NCBI RefSeq assembly: GCF_012034935.1
Contig: NZ_JAATEN010000005.1
Location: 186,001 to 250,000 of the forward strand
DNA from: Streptomyces zingiberis
GTDB taxonomy: Bacteria; Actinomycetota; Actinomycetes; Streptomycetales; Streptomycetaceae
DNA: 64,000 bases
Direction of reading: 5' to 3'
Position numbers and translations under genes: made by a program. Each line of letters opens with the position of its first letter. Within the stretch, counting starts at the first letter, position 1. Of this stretch, positions 8,642 to 16,169 are shown in pieces. Under the pieces are notes generated by a model. It had not been told where the DNA came from. It worked only from the letters and a program-made list of their open reading frames with translations, and ran no database searches.

Positions 8642-9682
8642 GTGACCGTTCTTCCTCCGTCCCCCTCGTCTCCCCCGTTTCCCTCCGCAGTGCCCGCATA
8701 CGGCAGCGAGGCCGCGGAGCGGCTGGCGTCGATGGCGGACGTCACCGCCTCCGATGCCGCGCTGCGCCGCTTCCTGCACGGCCTGCCGGGCGTCGACGCC
8801 GTCGGCCTGCACGCCCGCGCGGCGGCCCTCGGCACCCGCTCGATCAAGACCACGGCCAAGGCGTTCGCCATCGACCTGGCCATCTCCATGATCGACCTGA
8901 CCACCCTGGAAGGCGCCGACAGCCCGGGCAAGGTCCGGGCCCTCTGCGCCAAGGGCGCGCACCCGGACCCGCTGGACCGGAGCGCGCCGAAGGTCGCGGC
9001 CATCTGCGTCTACCCCGACATGGTGGCCACCGCCAAGGACGCGCTGCGTGCGGCGGGAGCGCCTCACATCCCGGTCGCCTCGGTCGCCACCGCGTTCCCG
9101 GCGGGCCGCGCCGCGCTGCCGGTGAAGCTGGCCGACACGCGGGACGCGGTGGCCGCGGGCGCCGACGAGATCGACATGGTGATCGACCGCGGCGCCTTCC
9201 TCACCGGCCGGTACCTCCAGGTCTCCGAGGAGATCCGGCAGGTGAAGGAGGCGTGCCGGCGCGAGGACGGGAGCGCCGCCCACCTCAAGGTGATCTTCGA
9301 GACCGGCGAGTTGCAGACCTACGACAACGTGCGCCGGGCCTCCTGGCTGGCGATGCTCGCGGGGGCCGACTTCATCAAGACCTCCACGGGGAAGGTGGCG
9401 GTCAACGCCACTCCGCCGGTCACCCTCCTCATGCTGGAGGCGGTGCGCGACTTCCGCGCGTCCGTCGGCGTCCAGGTGGGCGTGAAGCCCGCGGGCGGCA
9501 TCCGGACCACGAAGGACGCGGTCAAGTACCTGGTGATGGTCAACGAGACGGCGGGCGAGGACTGGCTCTCCCCGGACTGGTTCCGCTTCGGCGCCTCCAG
9601 CCTGCTGAACGATCTGCTGATGCAGCGCCAGAAGCTCGGCACGGGCCGCTACTCCGGTCCCGACTACGTGACGGTGGACTGA
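8642..9682 (+). CDS. deoC: Deoxyribose-phosphate aldolase
   Basis: 346 residues, the long form of DeoC (the E. coli type is about 260). It cleaves 2-deoxyribose-5-phosphate to acetaldehyde and glyceraldehyde-3-phosphate. Schiff-base lysine in GADFIKTSTGK is Lys246; the second active-site lysine in GVKPAGGIRT is Lys282; IDLTTLEG near the N-terminus holds the family aspartate. About 45 N-terminal residues are extra. GTG at 8642 follows TATGCT by 6 nt. The aldehyde dehydrogenase begins 8 bp downstream of its stop, so acetaldehyde oxidation is coupled in one operon. Confidence 0.96.
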   Translation: MTVLPPSPSSPPFPSAVPAYGSEAAERLASMADVTASDAALRRFLHGLPGVDAVGLHARAAALGTRSIKTTAKAFAIDLAISMIDLTTLEGADSPGKVRALCAKGAHPDPLDRSAPKVAAICVYPDMVATAKDALRAAGAPHIPVASVATAFPAGRAALPVKLADTRDAVAAGADEIDMVIDRGAFLTGRYLQVSEEIRQVKEACRREDGSAAHLKVIFETGELQTYDNVRRASWLAMLAGADFIKTSTGKVAVNATPPVTLLMLEAVRDFRASVGVQVGVKPAGGIRTTKDAVKYLVMVNETAGEDWLSPDWFRFGASSLLNDLLMQRQKLGTGRYSGPDYVTVD

Positions 9683-9689
9683 GGAACCC

Positions 9690-11264
9690 ATGACCCAGCC
9701 CAAGAAGCAGCAGACCCGGCAGACCCGGGAGACCCAGCCGCAGCGCGGGCGGCAGACCCGGCCGGCCACACCCGCCGAGCCCACCGGGGCGCTCGGGACC
9801 ACGGGAACAGCGCGAGCCACCGGGGCCGGCGGCCCGCTGTTCGCCTACGCCCCCGCGCCCGAGTCCCGCTCCGTCGTGGACATCGCGCCGCGGTACGGCC
9901 TCTACATCGACGGCGAGTTCCGCGAGGCGGCGGACGGCCAGGTCTTCAAGACCGTCTCGCCCTCCTCCGAGGAGGTGCTCTCCGAGGTCGCCCAGGGCGG
10001 CGAGGAGGACGTGGACGCGGCGGTGGCCGCCGCCCGCCGGGCGTTCGGCCCCTGGTCGGCGCTGCCCGGCGCGGAACGCGCCAAGTACCTCTTCCGGATC
10101 GCGCGCATCCTCCAGGAGCGCTCCCGCGAGCTGGCCGTCCTGGAGTCGCTGGACAACGGCAAGCCGATCCGCGAGTCCCGCGACGCGGACCTGCCGCTCG
10201 CCGCCGCGTACTTCTTCCACTACGCGGGCTGGGCCGACAAACTGGCGCACGCCGGCTACGGGCCGGACCCCCGCCCGCTGGGGGTGGCCGCACAGGTCAT
10301 CCCGTGGAACTTTCCGCTGCTGATGCTCTCGTGGAAGATCGCCCCCGCGCTGGCCACCGGCAACACGGTGGTCCTGAAGCCGGCCGAGACCACACCGCTG
10401 TCGGCGCTGTTCTTCGCGGACATCTGCCGGCAGGCCGGCCTCCCGCGGGGCGTGGTCAACATCGTCACGGGCGACGGCTCGACCGGTGCCGCGCTGGTGG
10501 CCCACCCCGGCGTGGACAAGGTGGCGTTCACCGGCTCCACGGAGGTCGGCAAGGCCATCGCGCGCACGGTCGCGGGGACGCGGAAGAAGCTCACCCTGGA
10601 GCTGGGCGGCAAGGCCGCCAACATCGTCTACGACGACGCCCCGCTCGACCAGGCCGTCGAGGGCATCGTGAACGGCATCTTCTTCAACCAGGGCCATGTC
10701 TGCTGCGCGGGCTCCCGGCTGCTGGTGCAGGAGTCGGTGGCCGAGGAGGTGCTGGACGCCCTGCGGCGCCGGATGGCGACGCTGCGGGTGGGTGACCCGC
10801 TCGACAAGAACACCGACGTCGGGGCGGTCAACTCCCGGGAGCAGCTCGACCGGATCACGGCCCTCGCCGACGCGGGCGAGGCGGAGGGCGCCGAACGCTG
10901 GTCCCCGGCGTGCGACCTGCCGTCCACCGGCTACTGGTTCGCGCCGACCCTGTTCACCGGCGTCACCCAGGCCCACCGCATCGCGCGGGAGGAGATCTTC
11001 GGCCCCGTGCTCTCGGTGCTGACCTTCCGCACCCCGGCGGAGGCCGTGGAGAAGGCGAACAACACGCCCTACGGGCTCTCCGCCGGCATCTGGACGGAGA
11101 AGGGCTCCCGCATCCTGTGGACGGCGGACCAGCTCCGCGCGGGCGTCGTCTGGGCCAACACGTTCAACAAGTTCGACCCGGCCTCGCCGTTCGGCGGCTA
11201 CAAGGAGTCCGGTCACGGCCGCGAGGGCGGCCGCCACGGTCTGGAGGCGTATCTCGATGTCTGA
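9690..11264 (+). CDS. Aldehyde dehydrogenase family protein (catalytic)
   Basis: 524 residues, NAD(P)-dependent ALDH superfamily. NAD-binding IPWNFPLLMLSWKIAPAL and FTGSTEVGK are present, with general base Glu304 (ELGGKAAN) and catalytic cysteine in NQGHVCCAG (Cys338, followed by Cys339). A Gln/Arg/Thr-rich tail of about 60 residues precedes the domain. Its place directly after deoC suggests oxidation of acetaldehyde released by the aldolase. Its stop overlaps the start of the next, degenerate ALDH by 8 bp, so the two are translationally coupled and may form a heteromer. Confidence 0.93.
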   Translation: MTQPKKQQTRQTRETQPQRGRQTRPATPAEPTGALGTTGTARATGAGGPLFAYAPAPESRSVVDIAPRYGLYIDGEFREAADGQVFKTVSPSSEEVLSEVAQGGEEDVDAAVAAARRAFGPWSALPGAERAKYLFRIARILQERSRELAVLESLDNGKPIRESRDADLPLAAAYFFHYAGWADKLAHAGYGPDPRPLGVAAQVIPWNFPLLMLSWKIAPALATGNTVVLKPAETTPLSALFFADICRQAGLPRGVVNIVTGDGSTGAALVAHPGVDKVAFTGSTEVGKAIARTVAGTRKKLTLELGGKAANIVYDDAPLDQAVEGIVNGIFFNQGHVCCAGSRLLVQESVAEEVLDALRRRMATLRVGDPLDKNTDVGAVNSREQLDRITALADAGEAEGAERWSPACDLPSTGYWFAPTLFTGVTQAHRIAREEIFGPVLSVLTFRTPAEAVEKANNTPYGLSAGIWTEKGSRILWTADQLRAGVVWANTFNKFDPASPFGGYKESGHGREGGRHGLEAYLDV

Positions 11265-12264
11265 GCTGACCGAGCCGACCGGGAAGACCGGACCGCCGGC
11301 CTCCCCGGCCTCCCCGGCCTCTCCGTCGTCCCCGTCGGCCCCGGGCTCACCGGCGTCTCGCGCGGACGAGGTCCCGGGGAGCCCCGGGGGCGGAGCCGCC
11401 GCCCGGCTGAGCGTTCTCAAGACCTACAAGTTGTTCGTCGGGGGGAAGTTCCCCCGCTCCGAGAGCGGACGGGTGTACGAGGTGTCCGACAGCACCGGCG
11501 CGTGGCTCGCCAACGCCCCCCGCTCCTCCCGCAAGGACGCGCGGGACGCGGTGGTCGCGGCCCGCAAGGCGTTCCCGGGCTGGTCCGGTGCGACGGCCTA
11601 CAACCGGGGCCAGATCCTCTACCGGATCGCCGAGATGCTGGAGGGCCGCCGCGAGCAGTTCACCACCGAGGTGGCCGCCGCGGAGGGCCTGGACCGGGCC
11701 GGGGCGGCCGCCCAGGTGGACGCGGCGATCGACCGCTGGGTCTGGTACGCGGGCTGGTCGGACAAGATCGCCCAGGTCGTGGGCGGTGCCAACCCGGTGG
11801 CCGGCCCGTACTTCAACCTCTCCAGCCCGGAGCCGACCGGGGTCGTCGCCGTGCTCGCCCCCGGTGACTCCTCCTTCCTGGGGCTGGTGTCGGTGATCGC
11901 CCCGGTGATCGTCACCGGCAACACCGCCGTGGTGGTGGCCGCGGAGCGGACCCCGCTGCCGGCGCTCTCGCTCGGCGAGGTGCTGGCCACCTCCGACCTG
12001 CCGGGCGGTGTGGTCAACCTCCTCTCGGGCGGGACGGCGGAGATCGCCGCGCCGCTCGCCGCCCACCAGGACGTGAACGCGATCGACCTGGCCGGGGCGG
12101 CCACGGACGAGACGCTGGCGAAGGAGCTGGAGACGGCGGCGGCCGACAACCTCAAGCGGGTCCTGCGGCCGTCCGCCACGACGGACTGGACGACCGGCCC
12201 CGGTACGGAGCGCATGCTGGCGTTCCTGGAGACCAAGACGGTCTGGCACCCGATCGGCATCTGA
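11257..12264 (+). CDS. Truncated, non-catalytic aldehyde dehydrogenase-like protein
   Basis: 335 residues against about 480 for a full ALDH. It keeps the N-terminal fold (FVGGKFPRSESGRVYEV, RKAFPGWSGATAYNRGQILYRIAEML) and the cofactor-region helices, but where the catalytic GQxC segment should appear the protein instead ends LAFLETKTVWHPIG. No catalytic cysteine and no ELGGK glutamate are visible. Overlap of ATGTCTGA with the upstream stop shows coupling. A structural or regulatory partner of the upstream enzyme is the likeliest role. It begins with a Pro/Ser-rich stretch of about 45 residues. Not a frameshifted pseudogene as far as I can see: the frame is intact. Confidence 0.85.
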   Translation: MSELTEPTGKTGPPASPASPASPSSPSAPGSPASRADEVPGSPGGGAAARLSVLKTYKLFVGGKFPRSESGRVYEVSDSTGAWLANAPRSSRKDARDAVVAARKAFPGWSGATAYNRGQILYRIAEMLEGRREQFTTEVAAAEGLDRAGAAAQVDAAIDRWVWYAGWSDKIAQVVGGANPVAGPYFNLSSPEPTGVVAVLAPGDSSFLGLVSVIAPVIVTGNTAVVVAAERTPLPALSLGEVLATSDLPGGVVNLLSGGTAEIAAPLAAHQDVNAIDLAGAATDETLAKELETAAADNLKRVLRPSATTDWTTGPGTERMLAFLETKTVWHPIGI

Positions 12265-12492
12265 TCCCGCCCACCGGGACGGCCACTTCGCCGGGGCCGG
12301 CGTGTGCCCGGGGAGCCGTATACCCGGGGCCGCCGAGCGCCCGGGACCGCCGTGTGCCCGGGGCGGCCGTGTGCCGGGGCCGCCGGGAGCCGGGCCCGGG
12401 AGGCCGGACGCCGGAACGCGGCGGTCCGCGAACCCGGTGTGCCGGGACCCAGGGGTGTGGGGACGGGACCGGATGAGGGAGACTGGTCTTCC

Positions 12493-13182
12493 GTGAACCG
12501 CCAACCGCGCCCGCGCGCCCGTGTCGTCCTGCTCACCGGGCCCTCCGGTTCCGGCAAGTCCTCGCTCGCCGCCCGCACCGGCCTGCCCGTCCTCCGGCTC
12601 GACGACTTCTACCGCGAGGCCGGTGACCCCGCCCTCCCCCGGCTCCCGGACGGCGCCACGGACTGGGACTCCCCGCTCTCCTGGGACGCCGGCACGGCGG
12701 TCGCCGCCGTGACGGCCCTGTGCCACGCGGGACGGACGGCCGTCCCGGTCTACGACATCGCGACCAGCGCCCGCACCGGGGAGACGGCGTTCGACATCGC
12801 TGACGCGCCCCTCTTCGTCGCGGAGGGAGTCTTCGCCGCCGACATCGCCGAACGCTGCCGCGCCGCGGGGGTCCTCGCCGACGTGCTCTGCCTGCGCGGG
12901 CGCCCTGCGACGACGTTCCGCCGGCGGCTGGCGCGGGATCTGCGGGAGGGCCGCAAACCGGCGGCCGTCCTGGTGCGGCGCGGCTGGCGGCTGATGCGCG
13001 CCGAACGCTCCATCGTGGCCCGCCACGCGGCCCTCGGCGCCCACCCGTGCGGCCGGGACGAGGCGCTCGCCCGGATCGCGGCCGTGGCGCGTCCCGCCGC
13101 GGACGGGAAGGTTCCGGCCCCCCGCCCGGCCCCGGCCCGCACCCCGGCCGAGCCCGTCCCGTCGGCGCAGCCGACCCCGTAG
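12493..13182 (+). CDS. Uridine kinase-like P-loop ATPase
   Basis: 229 residues. It starts VNRQPRPRARVVLLTGPSGSGKSSLA with Walker A at residues 16-24, then LRLDDFYREAGD (the uridine-kinase DDFY substrate motif) and FVAEGVFAADI (Walker B-like). It would phosphorylate uridine or cytidine to the monophosphate, which fits the surrounding nucleoside genes. The C-terminal 30 residues are Pro/Ala-rich. GTG at 12493 is preceded by no convincing ribosome binding site. The stop codon lies in a short tandem repeat (13180-13220). Upstream, 12302-12390 carries several imperfect copies of CCGTGTGCCCGGGG. Confidence 0.82.
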   Translation: MNRQPRPRARVVLLTGPSGSGKSSLAARTGLPVLRLDDFYREAGDPALPRLPDGATDWDSPLSWDAGTAVAAVTALCHAGRTAVPVYDIATSARTGETAFDIADAPLFVAEGVFAADIAERCRAAGVLADVLCLRGRPATTFRRRLARDLREGRKPAAVLVRRGWRLMRAERSIVARHAALGAHPCGRDEALARIAAVARPAADGKVPAPRPAPARTPAEPVPSAQPTP

Positions 13183-13220
13183 GCCCTGTAGGCCCCTGTA
13201 GGCCCTGTAGGCCCCGTAGA
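13180..13220 (+). repeat. Short GTAGGCCC tandem repeat at a gene 3' end
   Basis: Five imperfect copies of a 9-10 bp unit (GTAGGCCCT, GTAGGCCCCT, GTAGGCCCC) begin inside the uridine-kinase-like gene, each carrying a TAG. A similar GTCAGGCCC/CATCAGGCCC run overlaps the end of the PH-domain gene at 7741-7783. Slippage here would lengthen or shorten only the region after the stop. Confidence 0.55.
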
Positions 13221-13396
13221 TGCTGGGGGCGCGGGACACCGTCACCGGCGGCGGCCCGGTGGCCACCTCGGCCACGCCGCCGCCCTCCGCTCACCCACCG
13301 TCCCACGGCCCGGGCCAGGTCCGGGAAGCCCGCCGGGGCCGCCGGCCGACGGAAACCGGTGGGGCCGGGGCCGGCGGGCATGCCAGAGTCCCGGGG

Positions 13397-13924
13397 ATGA
13401 GCACATCTCGATCCGAACTGCTGCGCGGTCAGTGGGACATGACCTGGTCGCTTTTCGAGTACCACCTGGAGCGTCTTCGCCCGGAGGACTTCCTGTGGGA
13501 ACCGGCCCCGCACCACTGGACGATGCGCCCGGACGGCACCGGGGCGTGGACTGCGGACTGGGCGGACACCGAGCCCGATCCCGTGCCCGTTCCCACCGTC
13601 GCCTGGCTGAGCTGGCACCTCGGTTGGTGGCTGAGCGTGGCCACCGACCATGTGGCGGGCCGGCCACCGCGCGGGCGGGAGGACATCCCGTGGCCGGGTC
13701 CGGGCGAACCGGCCGTGGAATGGCTGCGCGGACTGCGCCAGGAGTGGCAGCGGACGGTGGCCGGGCTCACGGACGCCGACCTCGGCAGCCCGGCGCGGTT
13801 CCCCGTCCCGGACGACCCCGCGCACACCGTCGGCCACCTGCTGGCCTGGGTGAACGTCGAGCTGATGAAGAACGTCGCGGAGATCGGACAGCTCCGTCTG
13901 ACGCGCGCCGCGGCGGGCGGCTGA
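13397..13924 (+). CDS. DinB-superfamily protein
   Basis: 175 residues of a four-helix bundle with the DinB histidine pattern: LLRGQWDMTWSLFEYHLERL, HHWTMRP, AWLSWHLGWW, DHVAG and GHLLAWVNVELMKNV. Members bind a metal and include mycothiol- or bacillithiol-dependent transferases; substrate unknown. ATG at 13397 follows CAGAGT by 7 nt. Convergent with sigQ across a strong hairpin. Confidence 0.85.
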   Translation: MSTSRSELLRGQWDMTWSLFEYHLERLRPEDFLWEPAPHHWTMRPDGTGAWTADWADTEPDPVPVPTVAWLSWHLGWWLSVATDHVAGRPPRGREDIPWPGPGEPAVEWLRGLRQEWQRTVAGLTDADLGSPARFPVPDDPAHTVGHLLAWVNVELMKNVAEIGQLRLTRAAAGG

Positions 13925-13938
13925 CACCGGGCACGGCG

Positions 13939-13978
13939 AGGCGGGACCGAACAGACCCCCGGCCGTTCGGTCCCGCCT
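13939..13978. terminator. Bidirectional terminator hairpin between DinB gene and sigQ
   Basis: AGGCGGGACCGAAC (13939-13952) pairs perfectly with GTTCGGTCCCGCCT (13965-13978), a 14-bp stem with a 12-nt loop. A second smaller hairpin, CCACCGCTC/GAGCGGTGG with a 4-nt loop, follows at 13981-14002. No U-tract, as usual in this genus. Confidence 0.75.
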
Positions 13979-14174
13979 GCCCACCGCTCCCCCGAGCGGT
14001 GGCCCCCGTGGCCCTGCCGTCCTCCCCTCCGGCAGGCCCCCGTTGTTCCCCCGTCTCCCCCGTTCCCTGCGTCCCCCCGCTCCCCCGGCTCCCCCGTGTC
14101 ATCCGGCGGGCCGGTCTCCCGGCCCACCGGTCCCCCTCCCGCGATCCCGGTACCGCGGACCGCACCCCCCGGTC

Positions 14175-14957
14175 TCAGGCGACCAGTTCGCCGAAGGACT
14201 CCTCCTGGTCCCGGCCGAAGCTGAGCGCCTCGTCGTCGCGCAGCCGGCGCAGCGAGCGCCAGATGCTGCTCTTCACCGTGCCGACGCTGATGCCGAGGAT
14301 GTCCGCGATCTCCGGGTCGGTCCGCCCCTCGTAGTAGCGGAGCACCAGCATGGTGCGCTGGGTCTCGGGCAGCCGGGCCAGCGCCTGCCAGAGCACGGCG
14401 CGCAGTTCGGTGCCGCGCATCGCGTCCTGTTCGCCGGCCGTCTCCGGGAGTTCCTCGGTCGGGTACTCGGCGACCTTGCGCCGGCGCCAGGCGCTGATGT
14501 GCAGGTTGGTCATGGTGCGGCGGAGATAGCCGCCCACGGCCGCCTTGTCGCTGATCCGGTGCCAGGCGCGGTAGGTGGAGAACAGCGCGCTCTGGAGCAG
14601 GTCCTCCGCCTCGTACCGGTCGCCGGTCAGGTGGTACGCCGTCGCGAACAGGGCGGCCCGGCGCTCCCGGACGTAGGCGGTGAACTCCGCCTCCGCCGGC
14701 TCACGCCGCTCCCCCTGCGCCTCCCCGTCCGCGACGGCGCCCCGAGGGGAGCCACCCCCGCTCCCCTCCGTCACCGCGTCGATCGCCACCGGGTGGGTCG
14801 ACTGCCGGTTCTGCCGTCCGGTACCGCGAGCGCACCCCCGCCCGCCCACGGCACCGGACATCTCGCCGCCGGTGTCCTGAGAGCGTCCCCAGGCCCGGTT
14901 GGCCGTGTGGAGGCGCGTGACAACTGCGCTGCTGGTACGGGTCTGCAGTGTGTTCAT
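14175..14957 (-). CDS. sigQ: RNA polymerase ECF sigma factor SigQ
   Basis: 260 residues from ATG 14957. An unstructured leader of about 85 residues precedes sigma region 2 (ALFATAYHLTGDRYEAEDLLQ, STYRAWHRI, GYLRRTMTNLHISAWRRRK) and region 4 (ALARLPETQRTMLVLRYYEG, DPEIADILGISVGTVKSSIWRSLRRLR). It ends ESFGELVA. Its position divergent from afsQ1-afsQ2 identifies it as sigQ of the S. coelicolor afsQ locus, where it is AfsQ1-controlled and opposes AfsQ1 effects on antibiotic production. An in-frame start further upstream (15059) exists; I prefer the ATG because homologues begin MNTL. An AfsQ1 box lies about 120 bp upstream. Confidence 0.9.
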   Translation of the reverse strand: MNTLQTRTSSAVVTRLHTANRAWGRSQDTGGEMSGAVGGRGCARGTGRQNRQSTHPVAIDAVTEGSGGGSPRGAVADGEAQGERREPAEAEFTAYVRERRAALFATAYHLTGDRYEAEDLLQSALFSTYRAWHRISDKAAVGGYLRRTMTNLHISAWRRRKVAEYPTEELPETAGEQDAMRGTELRAVLWQALARLPETQRTMLVLRYYEGRTDPEIADILGISVGTVKSSIWRSLRRLRDDEALSFGRDQEESFGELVA

Positions 14958-15491
14958 GCCGCGCCCCCCATCATGGAGCCAGTTCCGATCGCTTGCCGCC
15001 GGGCCGGCGGGTCGTCCTCCCGCCCGGTGCACACCAGATTGCAGGGGCAGTTTCATCACGCTGTCCGCCGCCTGTCACAGCCGTGTCACAGGGGGCCGGG
15101 AGGCAGTAACCCGCGCAACCGGCCCCGGACGGGGGCGGCTTGTCCTGCGGCCCCCCGCACGCCTGGCGCGATTCGCACCCCGGTCGGCCGGCGCCCGGGG
15201 CGCCGCCGGGCCTCGGGGACCGGGATGCGGCGTGACGTGGGTCACGTACGAAGGGTGCGGACGCGCGCCCCGGCAGGCCGGTTCCCCACGGTGACGGACG
15301 GCGACGGGCAGCGCCGGGCCCCCTGAACTCGGCCACGGCCACGGCCTCGTCGAGCAGCGCCCGCCGGGCCACCCGGGGCCCCTCCGGGCCGTTCGGGGCG
15401 CCGGCGCTCCGGGGAGGCAGCGCCGCCCCTCCGGCGCCCCCGGTGTCCGGCCGCTCGAACTCCCGCCCGTCCGTGGGCCAGAATGGCCACC
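14958..15491. other. sigQ-afsQ1 divergent intergenic region
   Basis: 534 bp without a gene. It holds an exact AfsQ1 consensus box (15074-15089) and a plausible afsQ1 promoter: TCGAAC (15455-15460), 18-bp spacer, CAGAAT (15479-15484), with the GTG start 7 nt later. A second inverted GTGAC-GTGG-GTCAC element around 15232-15245 has the wrong spacing for AfsQ1. Confidence 0.7.
15074..15089. promoter_or_regulatory. AfsQ1 binding box
   Basis: GTCAC-AGCCGT-GTCAC matches exactly the consensus GTnAC-n6-GTnAC reported for AfsQ1 in S. coelicolor. It is 117 bp upstream of the sigQ start, on the sigQ side of the divergent region, consistent with AfsQ1 control of sigQ. Confidence 0.85.
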
Positions 15492-16169
15492 GTGCCCTTC
15501 CTGTTGCTGATCGAGGACGACGACGCCATCCGCACGGCCCTGGAACTCTCCCTGTCCCGCCAGGGTCACCGTGTGGTGGCCGCGGCGACGGGCGAGGACG
15601 GCCTGAAACTCCTCCGCGACCAGCGGCCGGATCTGATCGTGCTGGACGTGATGCTGCCCGGCATCGACGGCTTCGAGGTGTGCCGCCGCATCCGCCGCAC
15701 CGACCAGTTGCCGATCATCCTGCTCACCGCGCGCAGCGACGACATCGACGTGGTGGTGGGCCTGGAGTCCGGTGCCGACGACTACGTGGTCAAGCCGGTG
15801 CAGCCGCGCGTTCTCGACGCCCGGATCCGGGCCGTGCTGCGGCGCGGCGAGCGGGAGTCCAACGACGCCGCGAGCTTCGGCAGCCTGGTGATCGACCGCT
15901 CGGCGATGACCGTCACCAAGAACGGCGAGGACCTCCAGCTCACCCCCACCGAGCTGCGGCTGCTGCTGGAGCTGAGCCGCCGCCCCGGCCAGGCGCTGTC
16001 CCGTCAGCAGTTGCTGCGGCTCGTGTGGGAACACGACTATCTGGGCGACTCCCGCCTGGTGGACGCCTGTGTGCAGCGGCTCCGCGCCAAGGTCGAGGAC
16101 GTGCCGTCCTCGCCGACCCTCATCCGCACCGTGCGGGGCGTGGGGTACCGGCTGGACACGCCGCAGTGA
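15492..16169 (+). CDS. afsQ1: Two-component response regulator AfsQ1
   Basis: 225 residues. OmpR/PhoB-type: receiver domain with IEDDD acid pocket, phospho-acceptor Asp52 in IVLDVMLPGIDG, TAR switch threonine and KPV lysine, then a winged-helix output domain (LTPTELRLLLELSRR, VDACVQRLRAKV, RTVRGVGYRLD). Starting at GTG 15492 puts the acceptor at Asp52, the position used in AfsQ1 literature; ATG 15483 is in frame but falls within the likely -10 box. In S. coelicolor it activates antibiotic genes and affects nitrogen metabolism on glutamate medium. Its stop overlaps afsQ2 (GTGA). Confidence 0.95.
   Translation: MPFLLLIEDDDAIRTALELSLSRQGHRVVAAATGEDGLKLLRDQRPDLIVLDVMLPGIDGFEVCRRIRRTDQLPIILLTARSDDIDVVVGLESGADDYVVKPVQPRVLDARIRAVLRRGERESNDAASFGSLVIDRSAMTVTKNGEDLQLTPTELRLLLELSRRPGQALSRQQLLRLVWEHDYLGDSRLVDACVQRLRAKVEDVPSSPTLIRTVRGVGYRLDTPQ

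Noticed and set aside
15232..15245. Second AfsQ1 box GTGAC-GTGG-GTCAC
   Set aside because: The half-sites are inverted and only 4 nt apart, unlike the direct n6 arrangement.
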